Shown here: positions 1-11,772 of the stretch, piece by piece
Layout: each line of letters opens with the position of its first letter
Numbering within the stretch: the stretch's first letter is position 1
Origin: Phellopilus nigrolimitatus
Taxonomy: Eukaryota; Basidiomycota; Agaricomycetes; Hymenochaetales; Hymenochaetaceae
Direction of reading: 5' to 3'
DNA length: 52,808 bases
Assembly: GCA_021029095.1 (NCBI GenBank)
Contig: JAJOHG010000171.1
Span: forward strand, 1-52,808
The notes under the pieces: generated by a model
The model's input: the letters and a program-made list of their open reading frames with translations, nothing else
Told to the model about the DNA's origin: nothing
Databases searched by the model: none
Program-made: the position numbers and the translations under genes

Positions 1-439
1 GCTTGAAAGGTGGTGAGAGCCGCGGGCGCAAGAAGATTTCTCGAACTACCTCTGGCGGAAGTCGCTGGTAAGGAGTCAGGAAAATGCTCGTAGAGAGTCA
101 GAATCGAAGAAACTTACACGCTATGCCACTTGAAACTTCTGCCATAGGATATGTTGAAGACGGCCAGACGAGAACGCGACGACAGCTCGGTACTGTGGAT
201 CGAAAGCCTCTCCTTTTCAATGTGTCTCTTCCTTTATACCTACGGATATCATAGAACAAAGCGTCACAATACGCCATGATGAACAAGAGGCAAGGCAGCC
301 TCGGCTGAGTTAAGATACCAGATTCGCAAGCGAAGCGAGGAACAGCGAGGCCCAGTATCAACAGCCAACTGTAGTACCGCTTGCTTTCGCTGTCAGGTAT
401 TCCTGAGCGCTGAGCGGCGAGGACCAAAATCAAGTACAT
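1..439 (-). CDS. F-box protein, partial (runs off the window start)
   Basis: On the minus strand, positions 66 to 1 follow a good intron acceptor (TTACCAG, just above 66) and encode an F-box start: LPPEVVREIFL. This is nearly the same, in DNA and protein, as the F-box of the gene at 40276, so the two are paralogues. F-box proteins are the substrate-receptor subunits of SCF ubiquitin ligases. A 5' exon may be the open frame that starts at 439 and meets a donor-like GTAAGT at about 117, but its phase does not join the F-box frame cleanly, so the upstream exon is uncertain. Only the first 20 or so residues of the F-box are in the window. Confidence 0.5.
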
Positions 440-945
440 GAGCGGGAAGACAGCCGAGTGGACAACTCGAGATGACTCAAGAGTCAGAGGGAAGAGACTT
501 CAGAGGTCACGTGATGGGAATTTGAGACGAAGCGAAGTCGTCGTCGCTCGCGCGTCCCTGCCGTGTGCAGCATCTCCGTCTCGCGACGCCCCGCCCATTT
601 TGCACCCGCTGGCGACGGCGTTCCCATCATCATCAGTCATCTTAAACGAGCTATTTCTCAAAACGGGTTTACTATGATCGAGCTATTGTTGCTTTGGTTC
701 CACGAAGTTGTAACGGATATTAGGCAGTGTTGGCTTCTTGATGCTGCATAGACATAGCCCGAAATCAGGTTCTCCAGACTATATGCATCATGAGCGATAT
801 TTAAAAATGCTGTTCAAGGTTTACCACGAGATATCAAAGGCCCTGTCTCAAACAAACTTCCCCACTGAATCCGACGCTCTCGCTATCGAGACCATTCGAT
901 CTGACCCACTCATCAGTCTCGAGAGAGCTAGTATTGAACATTCGC
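440..945. other. Intergenic, divergent
   Basis: About 500 bp between the partial F-box gene (minus) and the disrupted membrane-protein gene (plus). Open frames here are short and show no recognisable domain. It presumably holds the promoters of both neighbours, but no clear TATA box was identified. Confidence 0.4.
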
Positions 946-2368
946 ATGTTGCGCTTTCTAGACTCGCCCCTTCTATCTTTACTATGTTTCCTCGCATTGG
1001 TTTCGATATAAACGGATCGACGCAGAATTTTACCATCGATGATACGTTTGGAGACACTCGGACTGGAGCGAATACATCGAATCCGACGTACTTTGGAAAT
1101 TGGTCTTCGAGTGTCGGCTGTCTTGATGCAACGACACAAGTGAATGGTGAAGTCACAGCTTGTAGTGCAGCCGTCAACGCTACACTGGCATTTGACGGAA
1201 GTTGGACCGCCACTGCCATAGGTTCAGCCTCTATGGACGTAGCATTCGTCGGTATGTCTCTGTGATTCTAACATACATCATCAACACTTACTTTACCTTT
1301 GTCCCCGGCCTTTTATCGAAGGAACTGCTATTTATGTGTTCTTCATCGTTCCAGGAATTGTTGACGAGAATTTCAATACTTCTGAAGTGGTTCAAGAGCT
1401 TGTACTTGTTGGAACGAATATATCGTTCACATTGGACGGCGAGGATGCGGGAAGGTTCATCTCTCACGTCCCTATGTACAACGTCTCCTAAAATGCACTC
1501 GGTTACTCCAACCACACTCTGGAAAACTCCTCTCATACGCTCTCAATCACAAATTCGGAATTTATGATCGACCCGTCCAATGCGTCGAATAGCCTTCAAC
1601 CGGTCATATTTTTTGACCGTGCTATCTATACGTCCGTATAGTTCAGTTCTACTTTGGAATAACTGCTCCTCTGACATGCTTTGCAGTCTCAATACGGTTG
1701 AAGCACAGTCGAATCAGCCGTCGAGTTCCGGCGAGAGCAGCGCCCCCACTAGGATTCCAGTTTCCGGAGAAGTTGCGCACTCGTCTAATATTGGTCCTTT
1801 GGTCGGAGGAGTTGTCGGGGGCATTGCGTTCATTGGTTTAGTGGTGTCGACGCTTTTTGTCTTTATTCGCCGACGCGCTCGCCAGCGGGTCGCGTCCCAG
1901 CGTGTACACGTCGAGCCCTTAGATGTGACAAATCAAAACGGGCCCACGCATCCAGAGCGCAAACGGCCTCTGCCCATGATCTCCCAGCTGCCTGGCCAAA
2001 GAAGCCTATTCGTCACAGAGAAGGCACTTTCGAGGGCGATAGCCGCACAGGCGCAGGCTTTTCCTCCGGAAGAGCATCATCCTGTGCTTCCAACCGTACA
2101 GCCTACTGTAGCCATTACTCCCAGTCGCACCGATCAAGGGGCTGATAGAACTTCCCTAGCCGAGCTAAGGCGGCCATCGGCAGCCCCAGAAGAAACCTCT
2201 AGTCTCAGCATGTTAAATGGAAACGAGGGCGAAATCTCGCAAAACGACCGCGAGCGTATCGCCAGACTGGAAGCCGAGATGGAGTATCTCCGTGCTGAAA
2301 GGGAGGTTCGGCCAGGGGAGGATCTTCCTGCCTACGACAACCTAGTCGTTGGACAACGCGTCGATTAA
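946..2368 (+). pseudogene. Single-pass membrane protein, disrupted (paralogue of 4242-5544)
   Basis: Three exons can be traced: 946-1251, 1322-1631 and 1687-2368, with introns of 70 and 55 nt. They encode a signal peptide, an extracellular domain rich in N-glycosylation sites (TIDDTFGD, then GTAIYVFFIVPG after the first intron), a transmembrane segment (GPLVGGVVGGIAF), a basic stop-transfer (RRRARQR) and a cytoplasmic tail ending near DLPAYDNL. This layout is common in basidiomycete cell-surface proteins of unknown role. Two lesions are visible. The signal peptide from ATG 946 is in a different frame from the extracellular domain and reaches TAA at 1009-1011. An in-frame TAA at 1489-1491 interrupts the conserved second exon. 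No GT-AG pair removes this stop without deleting the conserved sequence. Confidence 0.7.
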
Positions 2369-2918
2369 CTGGGTCGACCGTCTCCCTTTCCTTTTCTCAG
2401 TTCTGTTTTTTTTTCTTCTCGAAAACAATTTCAAAGCCAACTAAAAAACAGACAAGAAACAGCAACATAGGCGACGTTCCGCACTTCATGGAGAATCTTC
2501 TGCATTTTAGAAGCTCCCAGCCATAACTTAAATCCGCATCACATGAATTATTGTTTACTACGACGGTTCCTTTCCCTTTTATTTCTTTACTGGATTTCTT
2601 CCTCCATCTTGCGATTCTCTAGTTTGGTTTATATCAGGAATGCTGAAAAATATCAAGTAGTTACTTAGGGGACCCAACTTCATACATACATGTCTTTGCT
2701 TCCGTCAAAGGAAGCAATCTCGCACAATCTTACCCGATCTCAACTTCGCCGAGCTTTCTTCCCTTCTTTATGTTATCTCATAAAGGATGTATAGTAAAGT
2801 AAGCACGCCGCACGATTGTGATTGTAATGGCGCGCTATTAGTGTACAATGTGCATACAACGAAGTTACAGACAGCATAGTTGCAGACTTGAAATATACAG
2901 CCAAATTCAAGTCTGTGC
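2369..2918. other. Intergenic, convergent 3' regions
   Basis: About 550 bp, AT-richer than the flanking genes, with T-rich tracts after 2400. It lies between two convergent genes and probably holds both 3' untranslated regions. Nothing else recognised. Confidence 0.4.
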
Positions 2919-3567
2919 CTAAGCCCGTTTCGAAGCACTTTTCTCCGCCTCTCCAGCCAAGTGCTTGGTCTCGCGCGCGCCTTGGGCGGCCTTATCCGCT
3001 GCCTCTTTCTTTGCGTCCTCGGTCTTTCCTTTCCCCCAACCCAACCAACTCCACCACGAGCTTTTCGCCTCCTGACTCTTCGCGTCAGCGTACCCCTTCG
3101 CACCCTGCACGGTCTTGTCCGTCTCCGAGCGTGCTTGCTGCAGGGTGGACGTGGCCGAGTCCTTGTAAGCTGCGAGTCGCGCTTGCGCGTCCGCTGCGGC
3201 TGCGCTCGCCTTCGAGGACGCGCTGTCGTAGCTCTGCTGCACACTCGACTGAGCAGCATCAACCTTCGCCTTGCCGCCCGCCTGCATGAACTGTAAGTAA
3301 CGCGACAATACACTTGGCATATCAACAGCGAACCTTCGCCTCATCAAACTTCTCGCGTCCCTCGTCGACCTTTGTCTGGGCCTGCAGGCGCGCAGCATTG
3401 TCGAGTTCGCGCGCCTTCTGTGCGACGTCATCCTCTTTCTTCTCCTGGCTCAGGTAATAGTAGCCTATCGCGCCGCCAGCAGCGACGAGTCCGCCCACAA
3501 TCAGGGGCGTGTTCGAGACCTTTGGTTCTGGAACGCCAGAGCTGCTGGGTGGCGGTGGGCCCGACAT
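2919..3567 (-). CDS. Small alanine-rich membrane-anchored protein (calcofluor-white-hypersensitive-like)
   Basis: Two exons on the minus strand, 3567-3334 and 3290-2919, separated by a 43-nt intron (donor GTTCGC, acceptor TTACAG) in phase 0, give 201 aa. The N-terminus is proline/serine rich, followed by one transmembrane segment around residues 20-42 (LIVGGLVAAGG, then GYYYL). A long charged alanine/lysine/glutamate-rich helical tail follows, with a tryptophan cluster (SWWSWLGWGKGK) near residue 160. The pattern matches small fungal proteins often labelled calcofluor white hypersensitive protein; their biochemical role is not established. The start at 3567 is chosen because the Pro-rich leader and membrane anchor follow directly. 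No lesions seen. Confidence 0.7.
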
Positions 3568-4241
3568 TTTCCGAACGCCGGTGGACTGACATGTTCGAGG
3601 CTGCGCGTCGGCGGAAGATCAGCAAGCCGCCCGACGATGGACGCGATGGCGGGACGTACTTTGGCGATGGCGGACCTGCGTACTGCTCTTCGTGCGATAT
3701 GTGAAGAGTACATGGTGATGATGGTCTGTTGTACAGTTGGATCCCTGCTCCTCGTGCTTAAAAGCAGCGGTTGTTCATGACATCATCCTAACCTAATCGT
3801 CATCCTCAGGATCGACACCCTAACAGCCGGCCCTAAATATGCTTTATGTAACCGAACATATTGTGATTGACCAACTGAACTTTGGTTCGATCACCACTAC
3901 ATAATCATATGTGCTATCTAATGCTGTTGATTCCTTTGAATCTCCCATGATCTCCGGGCCAACGGACAGGCAGCATCTACCGTCTGAGATGGTTGCAATG
4001 CATCATGCATTGAATCCACTTCCGCACAGGGATGGATATGGAAGACTGCCTTTAGAGTCAACTGGTATGGATGAGATGAGATAGAGCCGCAGCCATTACT
4101 TACATATCACTCTTGGATGCGTGTGCATCCATGTTAATCTCAGAAGTTATGGCAAAGGTCGCGCCGAAAGCTTCGACCCAGTCCTCTTCGACGGTTCTTC
4201 AGCCGTTTTTCTCTATGGCCGATTAGAGACACTCTTAACTT
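3568..4241. other. Intergenic, divergent promoters
   Basis: About 670 bp between the divergent starts at 3567 (minus) and 4242 (plus). No domain-bearing frame and no RNA gene was recognised. Confidence 0.4.
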
Positions 4242-5544
4242 ATGCGTTCCCTCGCGACTTTCTCCGTTGCAATTTTCCTCGCCGTGCCTTTCGCTTTTGT
4301 GTCTAATGCTTCACTGGTGAACATTACTATCGACGACACTACTGGAGATGCGCAAACTGGAGATCTGCCAACGTACACCCAACTCCCAGGAGGAGCTCCC
4401 TGGATGTCGGATTTCGATTGCAAAATGAATATCACGGGGATGTGCCCATGGAGCATTGTCGACACATCGTCGGAATTTAATAGCTCGTGGCACGCCTCCT
4501 GGGGGCCAGCAAATATGTCTTTGACGTTCAATGGTATATCGTTCTGCTAGATTTTCTACCAGTTTTCTTCAATGCTTATTAGTGTTGAACATAAAGGCAC
4601 AGCCATATACACCTACTTCATCATCCCAGGCTACGTGGCACGTGCAACTAGAGACAGGCTACGTCGGCACGAACTTGTCGTTTCTTCTAGACGAGGAGCC
4701 TGTCGGGACATTTACCTACGTCCCCCGTGTTGGTGATGACGCTCAGAGTGTGCTAGCTTATGGCAGCAGTACATTGTCGAACATGGTTCACGAGCTAACG
4801 ATGCAGGCGAGCCCGCAAGTCGTGCGCAATAATGTCAATCTTTCCGCGATCGCGATTTTTGACCGTGCGGTATACTCGTACGCTCGATTGCTTCCTTGCT
4901 CATGCCAGACGTTTTTCTCTGACATTTGCTTGTTTGTCAGATTTGGTTCCGATAAAGCGGCACTGGATTCCAGTAAGAAATCCTTGGTGTTCGGCGTAGT
5001 CGCCGGAAGTGTTGCACTCATAGTCGCAGTGGTTACCGGCTGCACGTGCTATCTCCGCCGCCGCCGGCGTGCCCATCTCCAGGTCCTGTGCCGCATCCAG
5101 CCATTCGACAGCGTGTGAGGCCGCATCCAATCTGACTTGGACCTTTCGCTCTCCATGCGCTATACACCGCGTGCCATTCCGCCCACAGTAGTTGCCAAGG
5201 GAATGAAGCGAAGCGGCCTGTACGAGTCAAATATCGCAGCTGCGCACGTGCGTGCATTGATATCCACGCAAGATACGAGCTCCGAGCCACCAGGCGAGCG
5301 GCGTCCGTTGGTTAACCCGCAGCCGCGCGCCGACGTGCACGTGCACGGGCACGGGTACCAACGCATGTCTTCTACTTCCTCCGTGCTCGCGGACCTCGGC
5401 CTTGACAGTGAACTTCCGGCCTATGATGCGCTGTCTGCGATGGAAAACAGTGCGATGCGGGACGGCGCGAATATCGACTCTGACAATGTGAAGTGGGCAA
5501 AATACTTCAGGAGGTTTGGTTCCCTTGGAGGAGCCAGAAATTGA
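4242..5544 (+). pseudogene. Single-pass membrane protein, disrupted (second paralogue)
   Basis: Exon 1 (4242-4533) encodes a clear signal peptide (MRSLATFSVAIF) and the same ITIDDTTGD extracellular motif as the gene at 946. After an intron ending at 4596, exon 2 begins with GTAIYTYFIIPG as in its paralogue. The conserved VGTNLSFLLDEE and FTYVPRV segments are then in another frame, implying a frameshift near 4640. A 63-nt intron (4878-4940) leads to a transmembrane segment (LVFGVVAGSVALIV) and an RRRRR stop-transfer. An in-frame TGA at 5116-5118 stands in the cytoplasmic tail, after which the same frame stays open to 5544 and includes ELPAYDAL, matching the paralogue's tail. An alternative acceptor at 4582 could bypass the frameshift at the cost of the conserved motif, but not the TGA. 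Confidence 0.65.
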
Positions 5545-7016
5545 ATGGACCTATATTCCTTTACGATTGTACTATGAGAAGCGTAGTCGTGTCCGTAGAT
5601 TGTTGGCGAAAGTGGAACTTGAGGGAGCCGGAAATATGTCTGAGGCGAGCCACCTCCGCGCACGCTGGGCTAGCCACTTGTTTCTCTAGCATGACTTCCC
5701 GCCCCTGCTCCTCTTTATGAAGGTCCGACGCACCTCGCGCGCATCTTTCGTGCACTGCGCATGGAAGCTTCGCCAAAGATACCGTTTTCTTCACGTGTTC
5801 ATATCGTCTTTCCGACATGCGCTCACGGTGGCGGCTACATCAATCAGACCTCGCGCACACACGGATCAGCTTCCGAATCCAGAGATCCAGAGTTGTTCTT
5901 TACAAAAAAAGCCTGCCAGGCTATAGTTCCATACGATGAGTGAAATGTATTGCCAAGTACTTGTTAAGCGGAGGAAAACAGGTTTTTCTTAAGGCAACAG
6001 ATTGTAACAAACCCCGCGGGAGGTCTTAATTTAAAAATATACATAAATTATGTGGCTTGCTTATCCAACCTCGTTCTTCTTGATCGCCGCAACTAGACTT
6101 ATCAGGACATTTGTCCGTCCGGGGTTATTCGAGCCGACGTGTCGTATATTTTCACATTGGAAAAGTTATGTGCTGTAGCTTGAGGGCGATGTCTGTCTTT
6201 CTCCTGACGAGATAGTACGGCCACCGGTGGTTTCTCGGGGATCACGTCGCGAAGAGTCGAAGACTACCCACATATCTACCTACCTCGCGCACGGAACTTC
6301 TCTACCTTATAGTCTGCGCCTAATTTACCTTCTGTTACCAAAAAAGGATGATTGGCGTTCTGCTATGCTTGATATAGGCACTCCGCTGTGATTACCTTTC
6401 TTGTAGCACGCTTCGCATCACGCTCGGCCATTCGGCCGTCAAACCTTAGACCACGTGTATGTATTCGAGGCTCTTCCTATCTTCGACGGTTGCGATCGCT
6501 CTGAGGGGTTACAAGATCCAATATGTAGATTTGCTTCTTATGCCTCAGATCCGCGGCGCACTTACAAGCAGGTCCGATCACAGCTCAATATAAAGCCAAC
6601 CATAATCGGTCAAGTCTTTAGTTTGATTCAGGCTCTTCCCGACGCTTAGCCTAGTACATCCGGAAGTGCTATCAAGCGAGCTGGACTTCCTGGTTTACAT
6701 CTTCTGGCCGTGTAGTCGTCCCCGGCTTCCTCGTCTGACATTCATCGTCGCCCCCAACTTTGGGCAGTAGCTGCTCAACACTTACGCTTTTCTCTCTATG
6801 TTCTAATTCTAGCTGCTTGCATTGGCCGTTTTGGAGGATACCCGAATACCCGGTGAGTTTAATTTGTTGCTTCTCCTTTGTCGTCCTCCAGTTAAAAAAA
6901 CTGGCGTTGGTTTTGCGTGTGCTTGCTAGACTGCAGTTTCACAAAACACTTAAATCGGCCTCACTGGGAGCCTCTTGACGAAACTTGGAAACTACTCGCT
7001 TCTTGCACATATAATC
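5545..7016. other. Long intergenic region without a recognised gene
   Basis: About 1.5 kb. Open frames are short (up to about 85 codons), mutually overlapping and without recognisable domains. It probably holds the 3' end of the disrupted paralogue and the promoter of the DUF6533 gene. Confidence 0.4.
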
Positions 7017-8880
7017 ATGTCAGACACCGCGGCTGCAATGGAGCAGGAGCTCCTGATACAAGGCGTGCACGACTCAATCGCAACGCGTTATGTCACCGGT
7101 CCGTAATCCTTATTTCATATTTCTTTCTCCCGGATTAATGCTGCAGTGACGTGCATAGCTGTCGGCCTTGTCTTCATGCTGTACGATCATCTTTTGACCT
7201 TTCAGGACGAGGTAAATCTAGTCTGGACCGCGAAACCATCATTTGCGAAGAAGCTATTTCTTTTGAATCGCTACGTTGTACCGATAAGCCAAGTCATGAC
7301 TGCAAGCTGTGCGTCCTTTAGCCTTCATCCCCTCTCATGTATAAATACTCATAGAGGAGTTGCGCAAGTCATGAATCATTTCGGGGAAAGCTTGCTTTCA
7401 GACGAGGTGAGTTAACACTCGTTTATGCTCTCGCGGAAGTTGACATCTCCCGCTTGAAAACAGGATTGCAAAATGTTTCTCTGTGTTACATTTATTCTTG
7501 GAATCTTGTCTGTTGGGTGCGCGAACGTCCTAGTAATATTGCGGGTAATTACGCTGTGGGAACGTGATCGAGTATGTTTTTGCATTTGCCGTGCAGAAGG
7601 CCAGTAATTTATTTTACAAATTTGCAGCGAGTCGTTAAGCTCATGGGCATCGGGTTTCTCTTTTGCTTCACCCCAACCCTTTGTCTGACGATCATTGTAC
7701 TTTCAAAGGCTTACGGTGCGTTGATAAATAACCCGTGCTCGACCGAAATTTCTCAAGAACTTCCTGCTAACCTCTATGATTATTATATACATATGCACAG
7801 TCGGTTTTGTATACGTTGAGCACGTACACATGTGCGTCTCGACTGTTAAGGCGCCTGAACTTCCTGGCGTATGGGCTTGCTCAGTGCGTCTTTTCCTTCT
7901 GATAAGCAGAGCTCCGACTTCCCCCGCGACACTCGTAGCTTGTCTTCTTTCTAATTGTTCTCTTTTTCGGAAGATGGTTTTTGAGGTGCTTGTTCTGGCG
8001 TGTGTGGTATTTAATGCGATCGGCCGTCCCCGCTTGCAAGACACGCCCTTGCGGCGCGTGCTGTACCGCGATGGTTTATTCTTCTTTGTTGTAAGCATCC
8101 TTTGACTATCAGAGAGAATGACATTTGACATCGAATGATCTTCCGCACCTAGTTTTTGTCGAGTAAGCTCGAGTCTTTCATTTAAGAGATGAGCGCCGAA
8201 GCTAATGAGCATACAATTCTCATGAAGCACTACGGACCATTAACCTTATTATATCTATCGCCGCCAGGGTTCGTGCCCTATTCTATGTCCATTTCATTTG
8301 CTTATTTTCTCGATGACAATAGTCAACATTGATTCTTGTTTCGTCATAGTACGCTTTCTCTCTCGCTTTTTCAATCAACCTCGCATCTTACTTATCCTCA
8401 CGCCTAAGTTTCGTCTGGTCCATGACGACGCTCGTGCTTAATCACTCTCTCCTGGACATCCAGAAAGTCGCATCACTCTCGTCGCACTCGCACTCCGCTT
8501 CGCGCACGCGAGTCTTGCGGCGCGGACGAACGCATAGCGGCAGCCACAGCCTCAAGTTGACGACCGCGTTGAGCAAGACGTCGGTCGACTCAAACTCAGC
8601 TGCAGAATCTGGAATGGCCTCCACACCTGTTTCCGTGCACACCGGGTCGCGCGTGCGGTCGCGTTCTCCGCTATACTCAGGCGCAGACGTGGGGCCTGGG
8701 TCTGACAGGGTCAATGCGTTTGGGATCGAACATGTGCTGAATGAGGCCGATGATGACAATTACTTCATTACAGAGGGTGCATACTCGGATGAGGGTTTTG
8801 CTGCTGGCGAGCAAAATCTGGACGTGCACGAAGGAGCGTGGGGGATTGAGCTAGGGAATAGGCGTATACACGAGCCCTGA
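7017..8880 (+). CDS. DUF6533 multi-pass membrane protein
   Basis: ATG at 7017 opens exon 1 (to 7098). Exon 2 (from 7147) carries the DUF6533 hallmark DHLLTFQDEVNLVW followed by LFLLNRYVVPI. Later exons add membrane segments: FLCVTFILGILSVG with the LRVITLWERD loop, KLMGIGFLFCFTPTL, FEVLVLACVVFNAIGRP and ALRTINLII. The last exon gives VWSMTTLVLNHSLL followed by a serine-rich cytoplasmic tail ending at 8880. Clear introns include 7099-7146 and those starting near 7412, 7574, 7716 and 7886; the junctions around 7310 and 8090-8360 are only approximate. The family is abundant in Agaricomycetes, seven-pass in appearance, and of unknown function. I see no certain lesion, but the intron-rich 3' half should be checked with transcripts. 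Confidence 0.7.
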
Positions 8881-9292
8881 CCGTCTGATTCATGCTGTGG
8901 ACTTGATCTGTATTTCGTATATACATGTACGTTTCTCTCGCGACCTTGTTAATTGGTTTATTTCCATGATGGGTACTTAGGGCCTCAAAGAATCATGTAC
9001 GTCGGAAAGGGCGACGTTTCTCTCAGAGGTATGCTGAGCATGTCTGCCAGTAGAACATTCTGCTGCTTTGTCTTCCCTTATATTACGTCGTCGACGTCTT
9101 GAATTCATACGGGTCACAAGCGGTCATGACTGGGCATTAAAGCCGAGATAGAGACGACTTAAGCAAATCTCAGAACCACATAATTCTTGCACGAACGTAA
9201 GCAATCTCACTAGTTTGATTTACAAAGCAGCTGAAATACCCTATTCTCTCGTACGTGCATTGTTCTCCTTCAAACTTGTTGTCTCGCACCCC
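8881..9292. other. Intergenic, convergent 3' regions
   Basis: About 410 bp between the convergent DUF6533 and aerolysin-like genes. Nothing recognised beyond probable 3' untranslated sequence. Confidence 0.35.
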
Positions 9293-10174
9293 TCAGTGCC
9301 TCAACCCGTTTACTCCCATGGCCCTCATCGTTCCCTTCGCCCTTTCAGTGCAATTCTCGAACTTGCGGATTCTCAGACCCGCGTCGAAGTCCTTAACACT
9401 CGCGGCGTCGACGTTAATCGTTGTCTCCCCCTTCAACGACGTCTCGCTTGTAATGTAATCGTTGCTGTGGATCTCGACGTCGCATCGCGCATGTGAGACA
9501 TCGTACCCTTCCCAGGACCCGACGATCCACTCCTCGTTCCATGCGTCGAGGATGAAATACACGTCAGAACGCAAGACGTACTTCCTCTGGTAGAAGAATA
9601 GCTCCGAACGAGGAGCCACCTCGACCCTCGTAGTCTCCGTCTTCGAGGTCGTCGTCTCCTCGGAGTGGAACGTCTTCTCGCTGTGCTCCGCTGAGATCGT
9701 GATGCCCTTAAACGCAGCAGACAGGCCGATCGTGTTGCTGACTTCAGAGCCGTTGGTCACCTTGAGCTCAGTCTTGTACTCCTGCGTGTACGACTGGGCG
9801 GCGGAGGTGCTGTTGTCCCAGGACATGAGCTTGTCGTTCTGGATTTGGACTAAATAGTTCGTGACGATGGCGTATAGTGCCTCATCGCCAGCGGCAGAAT
9901 AGACGGTCTGGCGGCTTCGGCTGAGGAGAACGTCACCACTCTGGGGTCGACTAACGAGGAACTTCGTGACGGGGTCGTTGCCTTTGGGCTGGGGGGAATG
10001 GGAATGACACCAACGGTCAGTCGACAAAATTGGCGGACACGAAAGAGGTTTGCAGACTGTACTCACCATGATTTTCGATCTCGAGTTTGGGTTGTAGTTT
10101 CTGGGCGTGTAGATGCCCGGTATTTGTACACTCGGGGACAGGTCAGCCGAGGAGGTGGTGCTGCCTCGACTCTT
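9293..10174 (-). CDS. Aerolysin-like (ETX/MTX2-type fold) beta-rich protein, 5' end uncertain
   Basis: The main exon (9988-9293, minus) follows a 78-nt intron (10066-9989) and a short upstream exon that ends at 10067 and encodes GIYTPRNYNPNSRS. The body has a long stretch of alternating polar and hydrophobic residues rich in Ser/Thr (from YTQEYKTELKV through TTTSKTETTRVEV), followed by ELFFYQRKYVLRSDVYFI. This amphipathic beta-hairpin pattern is typical of the membrane-insertion region of aerolysin-fold proteins, which fungi often encode alone or fused to lectins. No signal peptide is visible. The start codon is unresolved: an ATG near 10165 needs a very short intron to join the frame. A TATAAAATA sequence near 10290 fits a promoter about 100 bp upstream. 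The family assignment rests on pattern and is moderate; pore formation is not shown. Confidence 0.5.
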   Translation of the reverse strand, partial: KSRGSTTSSADLSPSVQIPGIYTPRNYNPNSRSKIMVSTVCKPLSCPPILSTDRWCHSHSPQPKGNDPVTKFLVSRPQSGDVLLSRSRQTVYSAAGDEALYAIVTNYLVQIQNDKLMSWDNSTSAAQSYTQEYKTELKVTNGSEVSNTIGLSAAFKGITISAEHSEKTFHSEETTTSKTETTRVEVAPRSELFFYQRKYVLRSDVYFILDAWNEEWIVGSWEGYDVSHARCDVEIHSNDYITSETSLKGETTINVDAASVKDFDAGLRIRKFENCTERAKGTMRAMGVNGLRH

Positions 10175-11108
10175 TCATATCCGCCGACGTCGGTTCAGCA
10201 AAACAAGGGCGCGCAACGTGTGTATCTTTCAAGTTTCCTTTGCTGTTCGAACGAGACACAAAAAACGAGCACTTTAGGCTCGCATATTTTATATGCATGG
10301 AACCGCGATCGCATCCGGAGCGGCGCATCAGCAGGAAGCCATGCCAGTACTAGTACTAGTATAGGCCCTAGTAGTCCCCGAGCTCCAGCAAATACGGGTC
10401 GCGCGAATATCGATCCGACAGTGCTCGTAAATTGCAAAAATTAGTGCAGGAAGTCAGATTTCCCCGGACTGAAGCTGGGCTGGAAGTGCTAGGACATGAA
10501 CTCGAGTAAGCTTCTATTCGTTCGCCTTTCGACCGAATTTCGTGCACATGCCACCGCATCGACGTAATCACATATTCTGTGACGACAATTATCGAGACCT
10601 TGAGAGGATTCGATGTCTCTTGCCATCAAATGAGGCATCCAGAAAAGTATCCTGGAAAGAAAGAGCTTGTTGTGCACCTATAGCAACCTTCTTAACATTC
10701 AAGTAAAGATAAGAATTGCATATAATAAGACTAAAAAAGATATTGGATATAATGGGCGACGATAGTGGGACCGATTATTAAATAGAACTCCTTGAGACCA
10801 AGACAAAATAAAGGGATGCTTGGGACAGGAGGAAAACGTGCAACAGAAGTGGTGGGAGGGTGGTCAGCTGTGAATATCTCCGATGGGAGAAGAGGACGCG
10901 AAGACGTGAGCATCTGGACGATATAGATGTCTGATAACTGTGTTTGATTTAGTTCGATCTCCACTGGCTCCCGAAATACAATACTCGACGCTTCAGTCTT
11001 CCGCGACTTTGAATTCGATGCGCGGACGAGCGCTTCGGCGCCTCCGCTCGACGAGAAGATAGCTCACTGATTTGATACAGATAACGATGCCGCTGTCAGA
11101 TGCCAAGG
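10175..11108. other. Intergenic region without a recognised gene
   Basis: About 930 bp. Short minus-strand frames (for example 10731-10964) have no recognisable domain. It should contain the promoter of the aerolysin-like gene and the 3' end of the DUF6593 gene. Confidence 0.4.
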
Positions 11109-11772
11109 TCACACAATACAGAGACAGACGAAATAGTGCTGACTGATGAGTGCATCAAGGGAATCGACGACTTCGGGCTTTATCTCTAGGTAGGCATGCT
11201 GGGACATCCGGAAAAAGAAGAAATGCCGCTTGTGTGGATGACGAACGACAAGTGGCTCCTTGTTGTCGCTATCTGGACGGATCATCTGCAGCAGAAATCA
11301 ATCTGAGAGGTAAATCTGACTTATGGATAGTATGATAGTTTACCTGCAACTGCCGTCTGTGCGTTTTCCAGCGGTACTGAACACCCGAATTGCCGTGGAA
11401 GTAACCTCCTCTGCTGACAAAACACCGCTCAGCCAGAGCCAGAAAAAAAGAAGGACAACGAAATTGAGTATGAGTCACTTACACTTTCTGCGATTCCTTC
11501 TGCAGAAATCTGGAGGCTGGTATCCATTCCGCATCCTGGCCGCCGAAGCGCAGGCGGGTTTCGCGGCCGGGCTCACGCTCGATCTCTGCGATAGTGACCA
11601 TTTCTGCCGTGTCTGTGTCGAGCTTCTTTATCTTCGTGAGGTTGGGGTGCCAGAAGCGCGTGACGACCTCATAGTAAAATGCGTCGTCGTCCACAGCGAT
11701 GGTTGTGTTCCGTATGGAGTTGGTCGAAAGCACTAGTTTGTGCGGCGGCTCGACTTTCTTGGGAGGAGGCAT
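11109..11772 (-). CDS. DUF6593 protein
   Basis: Three exons on the minus strand, 11772-11483, 11410-11344 and 11285-11109, join with exact phase to 177 aa (534 nt including stop). Exon 1 starts MPPPKKVEPPHKLVLS and contains the family's SIRNTTIAVDDD and YEVVTRF strands. Exon 2 carries YFHGNSGVQYRW, the R-Y-W signature of the domain. Exon 3 carries the closing LEIKPEVVDSLDALI. The whole protein is one DUF6593 domain of normal length, a cytosolic basidiomycete family of unknown role. The start at 11772 is preferred over an upstream in-frame ATG (11889) because similarity begins right after it. It is divergent from the Sec2-like gene. Confidence 0.85.

Noticed and set aside
1476..1591. Intron that would remove the TAA at 1489
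   Set aside because: A GTACAA...TAG pair exists but would delete the conserved part of exon 2 present in the paralogue.
10731..10964. 77-codon minus-strand frame as a gene
   Set aside because: No domain, no promoter or splice context, AT-rich intergenic composition.
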